Assembly (NCBI GenBank): GCA_965662745.1
Contig: CBFIJK010000013.1
Location: 3,783-67,782 of the forward strand
Length of the DNA stretch: 64,000 bases
DNA from: Anianibacter sp965662745
Lineage (GTDB): Bacteria; Pseudomonadota; Alphaproteobacteria; Rhodobacterales; Rhodobacteraceae
Reading direction: 5' to 3'
Shown here piece after piece: positions 19,240 to 28,243 of this stretch. A model generated the notes under the pieces. That model worked only from the letters and a program-made list of their open reading frames with translations, did not search any database and was not told where the DNA came from. Position 1 is the first letter of the stretch; every line of letters starts with the position of its first letter. Made by a program: the position numbers and the translations under genes.

Positions 19240-19343
19240 GCCAGTTTGCCCCCCTGTTGCCGCTTCTGGGCCTCGTCGCGCTTGTCGTGACCGCGGTCCG
19301 TCGGCGGCGCGAAAAGAAAAAACGGTTTGAGGGACGGCAATGA
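19236..19343 (+). CDS. 35-residue putative membrane miniprotein between nuoJ and nuoK
   Basis: A small ORF starting GTG at 19236, overlapping the nuoJ stop (GTGA), and ending TGA at 19341-19343, overlapping the nuoK start (ATGA). It encodes one hydrophobic helix (residues about 4-21, LLPLLGLVALVV core) followed by a strongly basic tail with RRRR and KKKR runs, so it would insert with the tail in the cytoplasm. Overlaps at both ends make coupled translation likely. Without it, the 100-base nuoJ-nuoK gap would be anomalous in this compact operon. Function unknown; reading from sequence only. Confidence 0.6.
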   Translation: MSQFAPLLPLLGLVALVVTAVRRRREKKKRFEGRQ

Positions 19344-19645
19344 TCGGACTTGAACACTATCTGACGGTTGCAGCGGCGCTGTTCGTGATCGGTATCTTCG
19401 GGCTCTTCCTCAACCGGAAGAACGTGATCATCATCCTGATGTCGATCGAATTGATGCTGCTTTCGGTCAACATCAACCTCGTCGCCTTTTCCTGGCATCT
19501 GAACGACATGGTGGGGCAGGTCTTTACCATGTTCGTCCTGACCGTGGCCGCTGCCGAGGCCGCGATCGGGCTAGCCATTCTTGTCTGTTTCTTCCGCACG
19601 CGCGGGACCATCGACGTGGAAAACGTCAACGTGATGAAAGGCTGA
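19340..19645 (+). CDS. nuoK: NADH-quinone oxidoreductase subunit K
   Basis: 101 residues with three membrane helices, the family's usual size. The membrane Glu residues used in proton transfer are visible in MSIELMLLSVNINLVAF and AAAEAAIGLAILV. ATG 19340 overlaps the stop of the preceding miniprotein. Confidence 0.96.
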   Translation: MIGLEHYLTVAAALFVIGIFGLFLNRKNVIIILMSIELMLLSVNINLVAFSWHLNDMVGQVFTMFVLTVAAAEAAIGLAILVCFFRTRGTIDVENVNVMKG

Positions 19646-19652
19646 AGCGACC

Positions 19653-21827
19653 ATGGCGACGATCATCCTATTCGCCCCGCTTCTCGGCGCGATCCTCTGC
19701 GGGTTTGGCTGGCGCTTTATCGGCGAGGTCGCGGCGCAGTGGACGGCCACGGGCCTTCTGTTCCTGTCCGCCTTCCTGTCCTGGATCGTGTTTCTTGGGT
19801 TCGACGGCACGACGCAATATGTCGACCTCTTCCGCTGGATCGAAAGCGGCAGCCTGTCGACAAGCTGGGAAATCCGGCTGGACCGTCTGACGGCGATCAT
19901 GCTGATCGTCATCACGACCGTCTCGTCGCTCGTGCACCTCTATTCCTTCGGCTACATGGCGCATGACGACAATTTCCGCGACGGCGAAAGCTATCGTCCC
20001 CGCTTCTTCGCGTATCTGTCGTTCTTCACCTTCGCCATGCTTATGCTGGTCACGTCGAACAACCTTGTTCAGATGTTCTTCGGCTGGGAAGGCGTTGGCG
20101 TCGCATCCTACCTTCTGATCGGGTTCTACTTCCGCAAACCATCCGCCAATGCCGCCGCGATGAAGGCGTTCATCGTCAACCGCGTCGGCGATTTCGGCTT
20201 TGCGCTTGGCATCTTTGCCTTGTTCTACCTGACGGACAGCATCGACATGGACGTGATCTTCATGGCTGCGCCGGAACTGGCTGAAACCCAGATCAGCTTT
20301 CTCTGGGCCGAATGGAACGCAGCCAACCTGATTGCCGTCCTGCTGTTCATCGGCGCGATGGGCAAGTCGGCGCAGTTGGTCCTGCACACCTGGCTGCCCG
20401 ACGCGATGGAAGGCCCGACGCCCGTGTCGGCGCTGATCCATGCCGCGACGATGGTGACGGCGGGCGTCTTCCTTGTCTGCCGCATGTCACCGCTGATGGA
20501 ATACGCGCCCGAGGCGCAGACCTTTATCGTCATCCTCGGCGCGACGACCGCATTTTTCGCCGCCACGGTCGGACTTGTGCAGAACGACATCAAGCGCGTG
20601 ATCGCTTATTCGACCTGTTCGCAGCTTGGGTACATGTTCGTGGCCGCAGGCGTGGGCGTTTATTCCGTCGCGATGTTCCACCTCTTCACGCACGCCTTCT
20701 TCAAGGCGATGCTGTTCCTCGGCGCAGGCTCGGTCATCCACGGGATGCACCACGAGCAGGACATGCGGAACTATGGCGGCTTGCGCAAAAAGCTGCCCTA
20801 CACGTTCTTGGCGATGATGATCGGCACGCTGGCGATCACCGGCGTCGGCATCCCGCTGACCCATATCGGCTTTGCCGGCTTCCTGTCGAAGGACGCGGTC
20901 ATCGAAAGCGCCTGGGGCGCTTTGTCGGGGCCGGGGACCTACGCGTTCTGGCTGCTCGTGATCGCCGCGATGTTCACATCCTTCTATTCGTGGCGCCTGA
21001 TCTTCCTGACCTTCTTTGGTGAGCCGCGGGGCGACAAGCATACCCACGACCACGCGCACGAGTCGCCCATGACCATGCTCGTCCCCTTGGGCGTTCTGTC
21101 GCTGGGCGCGATCTTTTCTGGAATGGTCTGGTTCTCGGGCTTCTTTGGTGAGCATGAAGAGGTGAACGCCTTCTTCGGCATCCCCGAACATCACGTCGAG
21201 GCCGCTGCCACGTCCGAAGGCGATGATCATGGCGAAGGCCTGGTCGATGCCGCCGAAGAAGTCGCCGAGGGCGATGCCAGTGGCGCTTTGGCCGCCGTGA
21301 CCGAGCCCGTCGAGGGCGAGCCGGCCGAGGGCGACGAGACCCATGCAGAAGTCGCCGCAGGCGGCTGGCAGCCGGGCGACGGTGCGATCTACATGGCCCC
21401 CGAAAACCACGTCATGGACGAGGCGCACCACGCGCCCACATGGGTCAAGGTCGCGCCCTTCTTCGCTATGCTGATAGGACTTGGCTTTGCCTATCTCTTC
21501 TACATCGTGAACCCGGCGCTGCCTCGCAAGCTGGCCGAAAACCAGCGCCCGCTATACCTGTTCCTTCTGAACAAGTGGTATTTCGACGAGGCGTATGAGT
21601 TCCTCATCGTGCGTCCGACGAAATGGCTGGGCGGGTTCCTGTGGCGGCGCGGTGACGGCAATATCATCGACGGCGGCATCAACGGGCTGGCGATGGGTAT
21701 CGTGCCGTTCTTCACGCGCCTCGCGGGCCGGGCGCAGTCCGGTTACCTCTTCCACTACGCCTTCGCGATGGTTATCGGGATCGCGATCCTCATCACCTGG
21801 ATGACGCTGGGCGCCGGAGCGGAATAA
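19653..21827 (+). CDS. nuoL: NADH-quinone oxidoreductase subunit L
   Basis: 724 residues, larger than the ~610-residue enteric form. An antiporter-like subunit with about 16 helices; the conserved LVQMFFGWEGVGVASYLLIG and HTWLPDAMEGPTPVSALIHA are intact. The extra length is mainly a non-conserved loop (about 515-590), rich in Glu, Ala, Gly and His, between transmembrane segments, following a His-rich stretch (HTHDHAHE). Its last base is shared with the nuoM start. Confidence 0.95.
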   Translation: MATIILFAPLLGAILCGFGWRFIGEVAAQWTATGLLFLSAFLSWIVFLGFDGTTQYVDLFRWIESGSLSTSWEIRLDRLTAIMLIVITTVSSLVHLYSFGYMAHDDNFRDGESYRPRFFAYLSFFTFAMLMLVTSNNLVQMFFGWEGVGVASYLLIGFYFRKPSANAAAMKAFIVNRVGDFGFALGIFALFYLTDSIDMDVIFMAAPELAETQISFLWAEWNAANLIAVLLFIGAMGKSAQLVLHTWLPDAMEGPTPVSALIHAATMVTAGVFLVCRMSPLMEYAPEAQTFIVILGATTAFFAATVGLVQNDIKRVIAYSTCSQLGYMFVAAGVGVYSVAMFHLFTHAFFKAMLFLGAGSVIHGMHHEQDMRNYGGLRKKLPYTFLAMMIGTLAITGVGIPLTHIGFAGFLSKDAVIESAWGALSGPGTYAFWLLVIAAMFTSFYSWRLIFLTFFGEPRGDKHTHDHAHESPMTMLVPLGVLSLGAIFSGMVWFSGFFGEHEEVNAFFGIPEHHVEAAATSEGDDHGEGLVDAAEEVAEGDASGALAAVTEPVEGEPAEGDETHAEVAAGGWQPGDGAIYMAPENHVMDEAHHAPTWVKVAPFFAMLIGLGFAYLFYIVNPALPRKLAENQRPLYLFLLNKWYFDEAYEFLIVRPTKWLGGFLWRRGDGNIIDGGINGLAMGIVPFFTRLAGRAQSGYLFHYAFAMVIGIAILITWMTLGAGAE

Positions 21828-23371
21828 TGGACAATCTTCTTTCCATCATCACCTTCCTGCCCGCCGTCGCGGCGGTGATCCTCGCGCTGTTCCTCCGGGG
21901 CGATGACGAGGCGGCGCGCAAGAATGCGAAATGGCTGGCGCTCATCGCGACAAGTGTGACCTTCGTGATCTCGCTGTTCCTGATCGCGGGCTTCGATCCG
22001 TCGAACACCAATTTCCAGTTCGTCGAGGAACATGAGTGGATCCTCGGCCTGACCTACAAGATGGGCGTCGACGGGATCTCGATCCTGTTCATCCTTCTGA
22101 CCACGTTCCTGATGCCGCTGGTGATCTGGTCCGCATGGGAGGTCGAGACCCGCGTCAAGGAATACATGATCGCCTTCCTGATGCTGGAAACGCTGATGCT
22201 TGGCGTCTTCGCGGCGCTGGATCTTGTGCTCTTCTACCTGTTCTTCGAGGGTGGGCTGATCCCGATGTTCCTGATCATCGGCATCTGGGGCGGCAAGAAC
22301 CGCATCTACGCGTCGTTCAAGTTCTTCCTTTATACCTTCCTCGGCTCGGTCCTGATGCTTGTCGCGATCATCGCGATGTATTTCGACGCAGGCACGACCG
22401 ATATTCCGACGCTGCTGACCCATAACTTCGGGTCCGAGTCCATGTCCGTGCTGGGCATCCAGGTGGTTGGGGGCCTTCAGACGCTGCTATGGCTGGCCTT
22501 CTTCGCGTCGTTTGCGGTGAAGATGCCCATGTGGCCGGTCCATACCTGGCTGCCTGACGCGCACGTGCAGGCCCCGACGGCGGGGTCGGTCGTTCTTGCC
22601 GCAATCCTGTTGAAGATGGGCGGCTACGGGTTCCTGCGCTTTTCGCTGCCGATGTTCCCGGTGGCGTCGGACATCTTGTCGCCGCTGGTCCTGTGGATGA
22701 GCGCGATCGCGATCGTCTACACCTCTCTTGTGGCGCTTGCGCAGACGGATATGAAAAAGCTGATCGCCTATTCGTCCGTGGCCCATATGGGCTATGTGAC
22801 GGCGGGCATCTTCGCGTTGAACCAGCAGGGCGTAGATGGCGCGATCTTCCAGATGATCAGCCACGGCTTCATCTCGGGTGCGCTCTTCCTGGCGGTCGGC
22901 GTCATCTATGACCGGATGCACACACGCGAGATCGACGCCTATGGCGGCCTTGTGAACCGGATGCCGGCCTATGCGCTGATCTTCATGTTCTTCACCATGG
23001 CCAATGTCGGCCTTCCGGGTACGAGCGGCTTTGTTGGCGAATTCCTCACGCTGATGGGCATGTTCCAGGCGAACACCTGGGTCGCGGCCATCGCGACAAG
23101 TGGCGTGATCCTGTCGGCGGCCTATGCGCTCTGGCTCTATCGCCGCGTGGTGATGGGCGATCTCATCAAGGAAAGCCTTAAGTCGATCAAGGATATGACC
23201 GGGCGCGAAAAGGCCATCATGGCCCCGCTGGTCGCAATGACGCTGATCCTGGGCGTCTACCCGAGCCTGATTACCGATATCATCGGCCCTTCGGTCGAAA
23301 ACCTGCTGCAGAACCAGCACGCCGCGGTCGAGGCCTATCGCCCGGCCACCGCGCTGGCCCAGTCCAACTAA
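21827..23371 (+). CDS. nuoM: NADH-quinone oxidoreductase subunit M
   Basis: 514 residues, antiporter-like subunit with about 14 helices. Key landmarks: FYLFFEGGLIPMFLIIGIWGG with the membrane Glu, and VHTWLPDAHVQAPTAGSVVL with the helix-7 loop. It overlaps nuoL by one base (TAATG) and precedes nuoN by 12 bases. Confidence 0.96.
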   Translation: MDNLLSIITFLPAVAAVILALFLRGDDEAARKNAKWLALIATSVTFVISLFLIAGFDPSNTNFQFVEEHEWILGLTYKMGVDGISILFILLTTFLMPLVIWSAWEVETRVKEYMIAFLMLETLMLGVFAALDLVLFYLFFEGGLIPMFLIIGIWGGKNRIYASFKFFLYTFLGSVLMLVAIIAMYFDAGTTDIPTLLTHNFGSESMSVLGIQVVGGLQTLLWLAFFASFAVKMPMWPVHTWLPDAHVQAPTAGSVVLAAILLKMGGYGFLRFSLPMFPVASDILSPLVLWMSAIAIVYTSLVALAQTDMKKLIAYSSVAHMGYVTAGIFALNQQGVDGAIFQMISHGFISGALFLAVGVIYDRMHTREIDAYGGLVNRMPAYALIFMFFTMANVGLPGTSGFVGEFLTLMGMFQANTWVAAIATSGVILSAAYALWLYRRVVMGDLIKESLKSIKDMTGREKAIMAPLVAMTLILGVYPSLITDIIGPSVENLLQNQHAAVEAYRPATALAQSN

Positions 23372-23383
23372 AGGCATGACGAT

Positions 23384-24820
23384 ATGACTTCTGCCGATTT
23401 CGCGATCCTTCTGCCCGAGTTCGTGCTGGCCCTCTATGCGATGGCGGCACTGGTCTTCGCGGTCTACACGGGCAAGGACAAGACTGCGCCGATGCTGGTC
23501 TGGGTGACCTCTGCGGTCTTCGTGATCGTCGCCGCATGGATCGGATTTGGCGGGTCGGGCACGAATGCGGCCTTTGGCGGCAGTTTCGTCGATGACGGTT
23601 TCGCGCGATTCTCGAAGGTCGTGATCCTGCTGTCGGCCGCCGCCGTGCTCTTGATGAGCGAAAGCTACATGACGCGCCGCGATCTTCTGCGGTTCGAATA
23701 CCCGGTTCTTCTGACGCTTGCATCGGTCGGGATGATGGTCATGGTCTCGGCCAGCGATCTTATCGTGCTATATATGGGGCTCGAGCTGCAATCACTGGCG
23801 CTGTATGTCGTCGCCTCGCTGCGCCGCGATTCGGTGAAATCCACCGAAGCGGGCCTGAAGTATTTCGTCCTCGGCGCGCTGTCCTCGGGCCTTCTGCTTT
23901 ATGGTGCGTCGCTGACCTACGGCTTTTCGGGCACCACTGAATTTGCAGGCATCATCGAGGCCGTGTCCGGCGAGATATCGCTTGGCCTGCTGTTCGGCCT
24001 CGTCTTCCTGTTCTCGGGCCTGGCCTTCAAGGTCTCGGCTGCGCCGTTCCACATGTGGACGCCCGATGTCTATGAAGGCTCGCCCACGCCGGTCACCGCG
24101 TTCTTCGCGACTGCGCCCAAGATGGCCGCGATGGGTCTCTTCGCGCGGCTTGCCTTTGACGCGTTCGGAACCGTGACGGCGGACTGGACGCAGATCGTGG
24201 CTTTCCTGTCGGTCGCCTCGATGGCGCTCGGAGCCGTGGCCGCCATCGGCCAGCGCGATATCAAGCGCCTGATGGCCTATTCCTCGATCACCCATATGGG
24301 CTTTGCGCTGATGGGGCTTGCGGCGGGAACGGTGTTCGGCGTGCAGGCCATGCTGGTCTACATGGCGATCTATGTGACGATGAATGTCGGCACTTTCGCC
24401 TTCATCCTGTCGATGGAGCGGGACGGCAAGGCCGTGACCGACATCCAGTCGCTGAACATGTTCTCGAAGAAAGAGCCGCTGAAGGCGCTGGCGATCCTGA
24501 TCCTGATGTTCTCGATGGCGGGCGTGCCGCCGCTGGTGGGCTTCTTCGGCAAGTTTTACGTGCTGCGTGCGGCGGTCGAGGCGGATATGGCCTGGCTGGC
24601 GCTGGCGGGGGTCGTGGCGTCGGTCGTGGCGGCGTTCTATTACCTGCGCATCGTATTCTATATGTATTTCGGCGAAGAGACCGAAGCGATGGAAGCGCCG
24701 ATGCAACCGGTGACCTGGGGTCTTCTGATGGCCTCGGCCGCGGCAATGGTGCTTGGGGTCATAAACCTCTTCGGCGTCGAGGGCATGGCGGCCATGGCAG
24801 CCGGTGCGCTTGTCAACTGA
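23384..24820 (+). CDS. nuoN: NADH-quinone oxidoreductase subunit N
   Basis: 478 residues, the third antiporter-like subunit. YMGLELQSLALYVVASLRRD and FHMWTPDVYEGSPTPVTAFF are typical NuoN. It is the last complex I gene; a structured repeat lies in the 98-base gap before birA. Confidence 0.96.
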   Translation: MTSADFAILLPEFVLALYAMAALVFAVYTGKDKTAPMLVWVTSAVFVIVAAWIGFGGSGTNAAFGGSFVDDGFARFSKVVILLSAAAVLLMSESYMTRRDLLRFEYPVLLTLASVGMMVMVSASDLIVLYMGLELQSLALYVVASLRRDSVKSTEAGLKYFVLGALSSGLLLYGASLTYGFSGTTEFAGIIEAVSGEISLGLLFGLVFLFSGLAFKVSAAPFHMWTPDVYEGSPTPVTAFFATAPKMAAMGLFARLAFDAFGTVTADWTQIVAFLSVASMALGAVAAIGQRDIKRLMAYSSITHMGFALMGLAAGTVFGVQAMLVYMAIYVTMNVGTFAFILSMERDGKAVTDIQSLNMFSKKEPLKALAILILMFSMAGVPPLVGFFGKFYVLRAAVEADMAWLALAGVVASVVAAFYYLRIVFYMYFGEETEAMEAPMQPVTWGLLMASAAAMVLGVINLFGVEGMAAMAAGALVN

Positions 24821-24832
24821 CCGTGCAGGTTT

Positions 24833-24903
24833 CGCCCGCTTGCGCGGGCGATCCGCTGGGGGCTCTGCCCCCAGACCCCCGAGGTATTTTGCGAACCAAA
24901 GTA
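24833..24903. repeat. Intergenic structured repeat, copy 1 (nuoN-birA)
   Basis: Contains two stems: CGCCCGC/GCGGGCG (24833-24850) and CTGGGGGC/GCCCCCAG with a TCT loop (24856-24874), then CCCCCGAGGTATTT and GAACCAAAGT. The same order, in either orientation, appears at 38254-38342, 45398-45478 and 53658-53710. It has the shape of a transcription-blocking or REP-like element and is typical of Rhodobacteraceae intergenic spaces. No T-run follows. Confidence 0.75.
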
Positions 24904-24918
24904 TGAAAGTGCCGTTCC

Positions 24919-25671
24919 ATGGCGCGTAGGTTGCTGCCTTGGCCGGACGGCGTGGGCCGCGTCATTCTGGACGAGGTTGACAGCACCATGGCCGAGGCGG
25001 CGCGGCGTGCGCCGGATCTGGATGGTCCGACCTGGATCATGGCGGTGCATCAGACGGCGGCGCGGGGGCGGCATGGCAAGCGCTGGGAGCATCCCAAGGG
25101 CAATTTCGCGGCGACCTATGTGACGCCGGTGTCGGGGGATCCGGCCTCTGCCGCGCTGCGGTCCTTCATGGCGGCGAATGCGCTGTTCGAGACGCTGGCG
25201 CTTTTCATCGACCGCACGCGCCTGTCTCTGAAATGGCCGAATGACGTTCTTTTGGACAATGGCAAGGTGGCTGGGATCCTTCTGGAGAGTGCTGGAAGCG
25301 CCGGGCGGATCGACTGGCTGTCGGTCGGCGTGGGCGTCAATCTTATGAGCCTTCCCGATGATGTGCGCGATGCGGCCTTCCCGCCCGTAAGCCTTGAGGG
25401 GCAGGGGGGCGAGCGCTGTGATCTCGATGAGTTCCTGTCGATCCTCGCAGGGCATTTCGCCACAGAAGAGCGCGTGTTTGCCGAGCTTGGGTTTCCCGCC
25501 ATTCGCAAGGCCTGGCTGCGGCAGGCCGCGCGCCTTGGCGAGGTGATCACGGCGCGGACGGCGCGCGAGGAGATCACCGGGCGGTTCGAGACCGTGGACG
25601 AGAGCGGGCATCTCATCCTTGAGACACCGGATGGCCCGCGCCGGATCGCGGCGGCGGATGTTTTTTTCTAG
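24919..25671 (+). CDS. birA: Biotin-[acetyl-CoA-carboxylase] ligase
   Basis: 250 residues, a monofunctional ligase without the N-terminal helix-turn-helix of E. coli BirA, so it cannot repress biotin genes itself. Motifs: VDSTMAEAAR, AARGRHGKRWEHPKGNF (biotinyl-AMP loop), LKWPNDVLLDNGKVAGIL and GVGVNL. It would biotinylate the MccA (3290) and Pyc (38348) carrier domains, among others. Position between nuoN and coaX is conserved in alphaproteobacteria. Confidence 0.92.
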   Translation: MARRLLPWPDGVGRVILDEVDSTMAEAARRAPDLDGPTWIMAVHQTAARGRHGKRWEHPKGNFAATYVTPVSGDPASAALRSFMAANALFETLALFIDRTRLSLKWPNDVLLDNGKVAGILLESAGSAGRIDWLSVGVGVNLMSLPDDVRDAAFPPVSLEGQGGERCDLDEFLSILAGHFATEERVFAELGFPAIRKAWLRQAARLGEVITARTAREEITGRFETVDESGHLILETPDGPRRIAAADVFF

Positions 25672-25695
25672 ACACCAACCTGCAGGGGACCCCCC

Positions 25696-26475
25696 ATGCT
25701 GCTGTGCATTGATACCGGCAATACGAACACCGTTTTCTCGGTCTGGGACGGCACGCAGTTTCGCGTGACTTTTCGCACCGCGACCGAACATCAGCGCACC
25801 GCCGATCAGTATTACGTCTGGTTCTCGACCCTCATGGCGCATCAGGGGATGGAGATCGATATTGACGAAGTTATCGTGTCCTCGACCGTGCCGCGCGTGG
25901 TGTTCAACCTGCGGGTTCTGGCGGATCGCTATTTCGGCACGCGGCCCATCGTCGTGGGCAAGCCCGATTGCCTGCTGCCCACCGAGCCGCGCGTCGATGC
26001 CGGCACGCAGGTGGGGCCGGACCGGCTTGTGAACACTGCAGGCGCATACGACCGGCATGGCGGCGATCTGGTGGTCGTCGATTTCGGCACGGCGACGACC
26101 TTTGACGTCGTGGGCGCGGATGGTGCCTATGAAGGCGGCGTGATCGCGCCCGGCGTCAACCTGTCGCTCGAGGCGCTGCATATGGCGGCCGCTGCGCTCC
26201 CGCATGTGGACGTCACCAAACCGCAGCAGGTGATCGGCACGAATACCGTCGCCTGTATGCAATCGGGGGTCTTTTGGGGCTATGTTGGGCTGGTCCGCGG
26301 CATTACCGAACGTATTCGTGCCGAATATGCCCGCCCCATGCGCGTTATCGGCACGGGGGGCCTTGCGTCATTGTTTGCGCAGGGCGATGTCCTATTTGAT
26401 GAAATCGAAGACGACCTGACCATGCATGGTCTGACCGTCATCCACCGATACAACAAAGAAAACGAGGCGGCATGA
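25696..26475 (+). CDS. coaX: Type III pantothenate kinase
   Basis: 259 residues of the ASKHA fold. The N-terminal phosphate loop LCIDTGNTNTVFSVWDG, the GPDRLVNTAGAY substrate segment and VVVDFGTATTFDVVG are intact. It phosphorylates pantothenate in the first step of coenzyme A synthesis. A GGGGA ribosome site precedes ATG 25696. The stop overlaps rnj (ATGA). Confidence 0.93.
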   Translation: MLLCIDTGNTNTVFSVWDGTQFRVTFRTATEHQRTADQYYVWFSTLMAHQGMEIDIDEVIVSSTVPRVVFNLRVLADRYFGTRPIVVGKPDCLLPTEPRVDAGTQVGPDRLVNTAGAYDRHGGDLVVVDFGTATTFDVVGADGAYEGGVIAPGVNLSLEALHMAAAALPHVDVTKPQQVIGTNTVACMQSGVFWGYVGLVRGITERIRAEYARPMRVIGTGGLASLFAQGDVLFDEIEDDLTMHGLTVIHRYNKENEAA

Positions 26476-28139
26476 GCGGCGATCGACTGATTTACCTTCC
26501 CCTTGGGGGCGCCGGCGAGATCGGCATGAACGCGTATCTTTACGGCTACGGGCCGGAAGGGCGCGAGCGATTCATGCTGGTCGATCTGGGCGTGACCTTT
26601 CCGGATATGGACACGACGCCGGGTGTCGATCTGATTTTGCCCGATATTTCCTGGCTCGAAGAGCGCAAGGATCGGCTGGACGGGATCGTCATCACCCATG
26701 CGCATGAGGACCATGTCGGTGCGGTCGGGCATCTCTGGCCGCGGCTTCAGGCGCCGATCTATGCGCGCAACTTCACCGCCCATATCGCGCGGATGAAGAT
26801 GGAAGAGCATGGGCTTGATACCGCGGTGATCAAGACCCTTGATGCCTTCCCTCAAGAGGCGACTGTCGGGCCGTTCAAGATCGCCTTCCTGCCGGTCTCG
26901 CATTCGATCCCGGAGAGCTCGTCCATCGTGATCGACACGCCTGCCGGGCGGATCATCCATACCGGGGACTTCAAGATCGATGCGACGCCCATCGTCGGCG
27001 AGCCGTTCGATCCCACGCTTTGGGCCGAGGCGGCAGCGCCGGGCGTCAAGGCGCTGGTCTGCGATTCCACCAACGTGTTCTCGCCCAATCCCGGCCGGTC
27101 CGAGGCGACGTTGGGCAGCGAGATCGAAAAGCTGGTCGCGGGCGCGCCGGGCCTTGTGGCGGCGACGACCTTTGCGTCCAACGTGGCGCGGGTAAAGACG
27201 CTGGCCGAGGCCGGCGACCGCGCGGGTCGGTCTATCGTGCTGATGGGTCGCGCCATGAAGAAGATGGTGGGCGCGGCGCTCGATACCGGGGTGATGACAG
27301 AGTTTCCGCAGGTCATCTCGCCTGAAGAGGCGCGCGATGTGCCGCGGGGCAACCTGATGATGCTGACCACCGGCAGCCAGGGCGAACACCGCGCAGCGAC
27401 GGCGCAACTGTCGCGGGGGAAGTATCTGGGGCATGAGCTGAAAGAGGGTGATCTGTTCCTCTTTTCGTCCAAGACGATTCCCGGGAATGAACGTTCTGTC
27501 GGACGCATTGTGAATAATTTCAGCGAGATGGGCGTCGAAGTGGTGGACGACAGCGATGGGCTCTATCATGTGTCGGGCCATGCCAACCGGCCGGACCTCA
27601 TGCAGATGCATGCGACGGTCGATCCGGCCATCGTGATCCCGATGCACGGCGAACACCGGCACCTGCGCGCCCATGCGAAACTGGCCGAGGAATCCGGGCG
27701 CAAGGCGGTGATCGCGCCCAATGGCACCATGGTCGACCTGACCGGGGACAGCCCACGCATCGTGGAATATATTGAAGCGGGCCGCACCTATCTGGACGGC
27801 AACGTGCAGATCGGCGCTCTGGACGGGGTCGTGCGCGACCGGATCCGCATGGCGATGTATGGCCATGTGCTGGTCACCGTGATCCTCGACGAGGATCACG
27901 AGGCGCTTGGAGAGCCGTGGTGCGAGATCAAGGGCCTGCCGGAAACGGGCCGGTCGAACTCCGCGCTGGTGGACGTGCTGGAGGCGGACCTTGACCAGTT
28001 CATAGGCCGGTCCGACCGCAAGACCCGCGCCGACGACGACAAGCTGGACGAGGCGATGCGCCAGGTTGTCCGCAAATCTGCACAGGATGAGATCGGCAAG
28101 AAGCCCGAAGTGACGGTCGTCATCAGCCGATTGAGTTGA
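26472..28139 (+). CDS. rnj: Ribonuclease J family metallo-beta-lactamase
   Basis: 555 residues. The N-terminal metallo-beta-lactamase domain has the zinc motif VITHAHEDHVGAVGHL; the beta-CASP domain follows, with VFSPNPGRSE and the TTGSQGEHRAA and VSGHANRPDL motifs. The C-terminal domain helps dimerisation. RNase J carries out 5'-to-3' exonucleolytic and endonucleolytic RNA decay and rRNA maturation in alphaproteobacteria. It is translationally coupled to coaX. Confidence 0.93.
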   Translation: MSGDRLIYLPLGGAGEIGMNAYLYGYGPEGRERFMLVDLGVTFPDMDTTPGVDLILPDISWLEERKDRLDGIVITHAHEDHVGAVGHLWPRLQAPIYARNFTAHIARMKMEEHGLDTAVIKTLDAFPQEATVGPFKIAFLPVSHSIPESSSIVIDTPAGRIIHTGDFKIDATPIVGEPFDPTLWAEAAAPGVKALVCDSTNVFSPNPGRSEATLGSEIEKLVAGAPGLVAATTFASNVARVKTLAEAGDRAGRSIVLMGRAMKKMVGAALDTGVMTEFPQVISPEEARDVPRGNLMMLTTGSQGEHRAATAQLSRGKYLGHELKEGDLFLFSSKTIPGNERSVGRIVNNFSEMGVEVVDDSDGLYHVSGHANRPDLMQMHATVDPAIVIPMHGEHRHLRAHAKLAEESGRKAVIAPNGTMVDLTGDSPRIVEYIEAGRTYLDGNVQIGALDGVVRDRIRMAMYGHVLVTVILDEDHEALGEPWCEIKGLPETGRSNSALVDVLEADLDQFIGRSDRKTRADDDKLDEAMRQVVRKSAQDEIGKKPEVTVVISRLS

Positions 28140-28150
28140 CGCGGAACATG

Positions 28151-28193
28151 CAGCTGGCTGGCGACTATCGAAGATAGCCCTTTCAGCCAGCTG
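28151..28193. repeat. Nested hairpin downstream of rnj
   Basis: Outer arms CAGCTGGCTG (28151-28160) and CAGCCAGCTG (28184-28193) pair perfectly over 10 bp. Inside, CTATC (28165-28169) and GATAG (28173-28177) pair around a GAA loop. No T-run follows, so it is not a classical intrinsic terminator. It lies between the rnj stop and prfC. Confidence 0.6.
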
Positions 28194-28243
28194 TATCAAA
28201 GCCCGCGATTGCTCTTGCCAAGGGCCACCGCTATATCCCGCCC

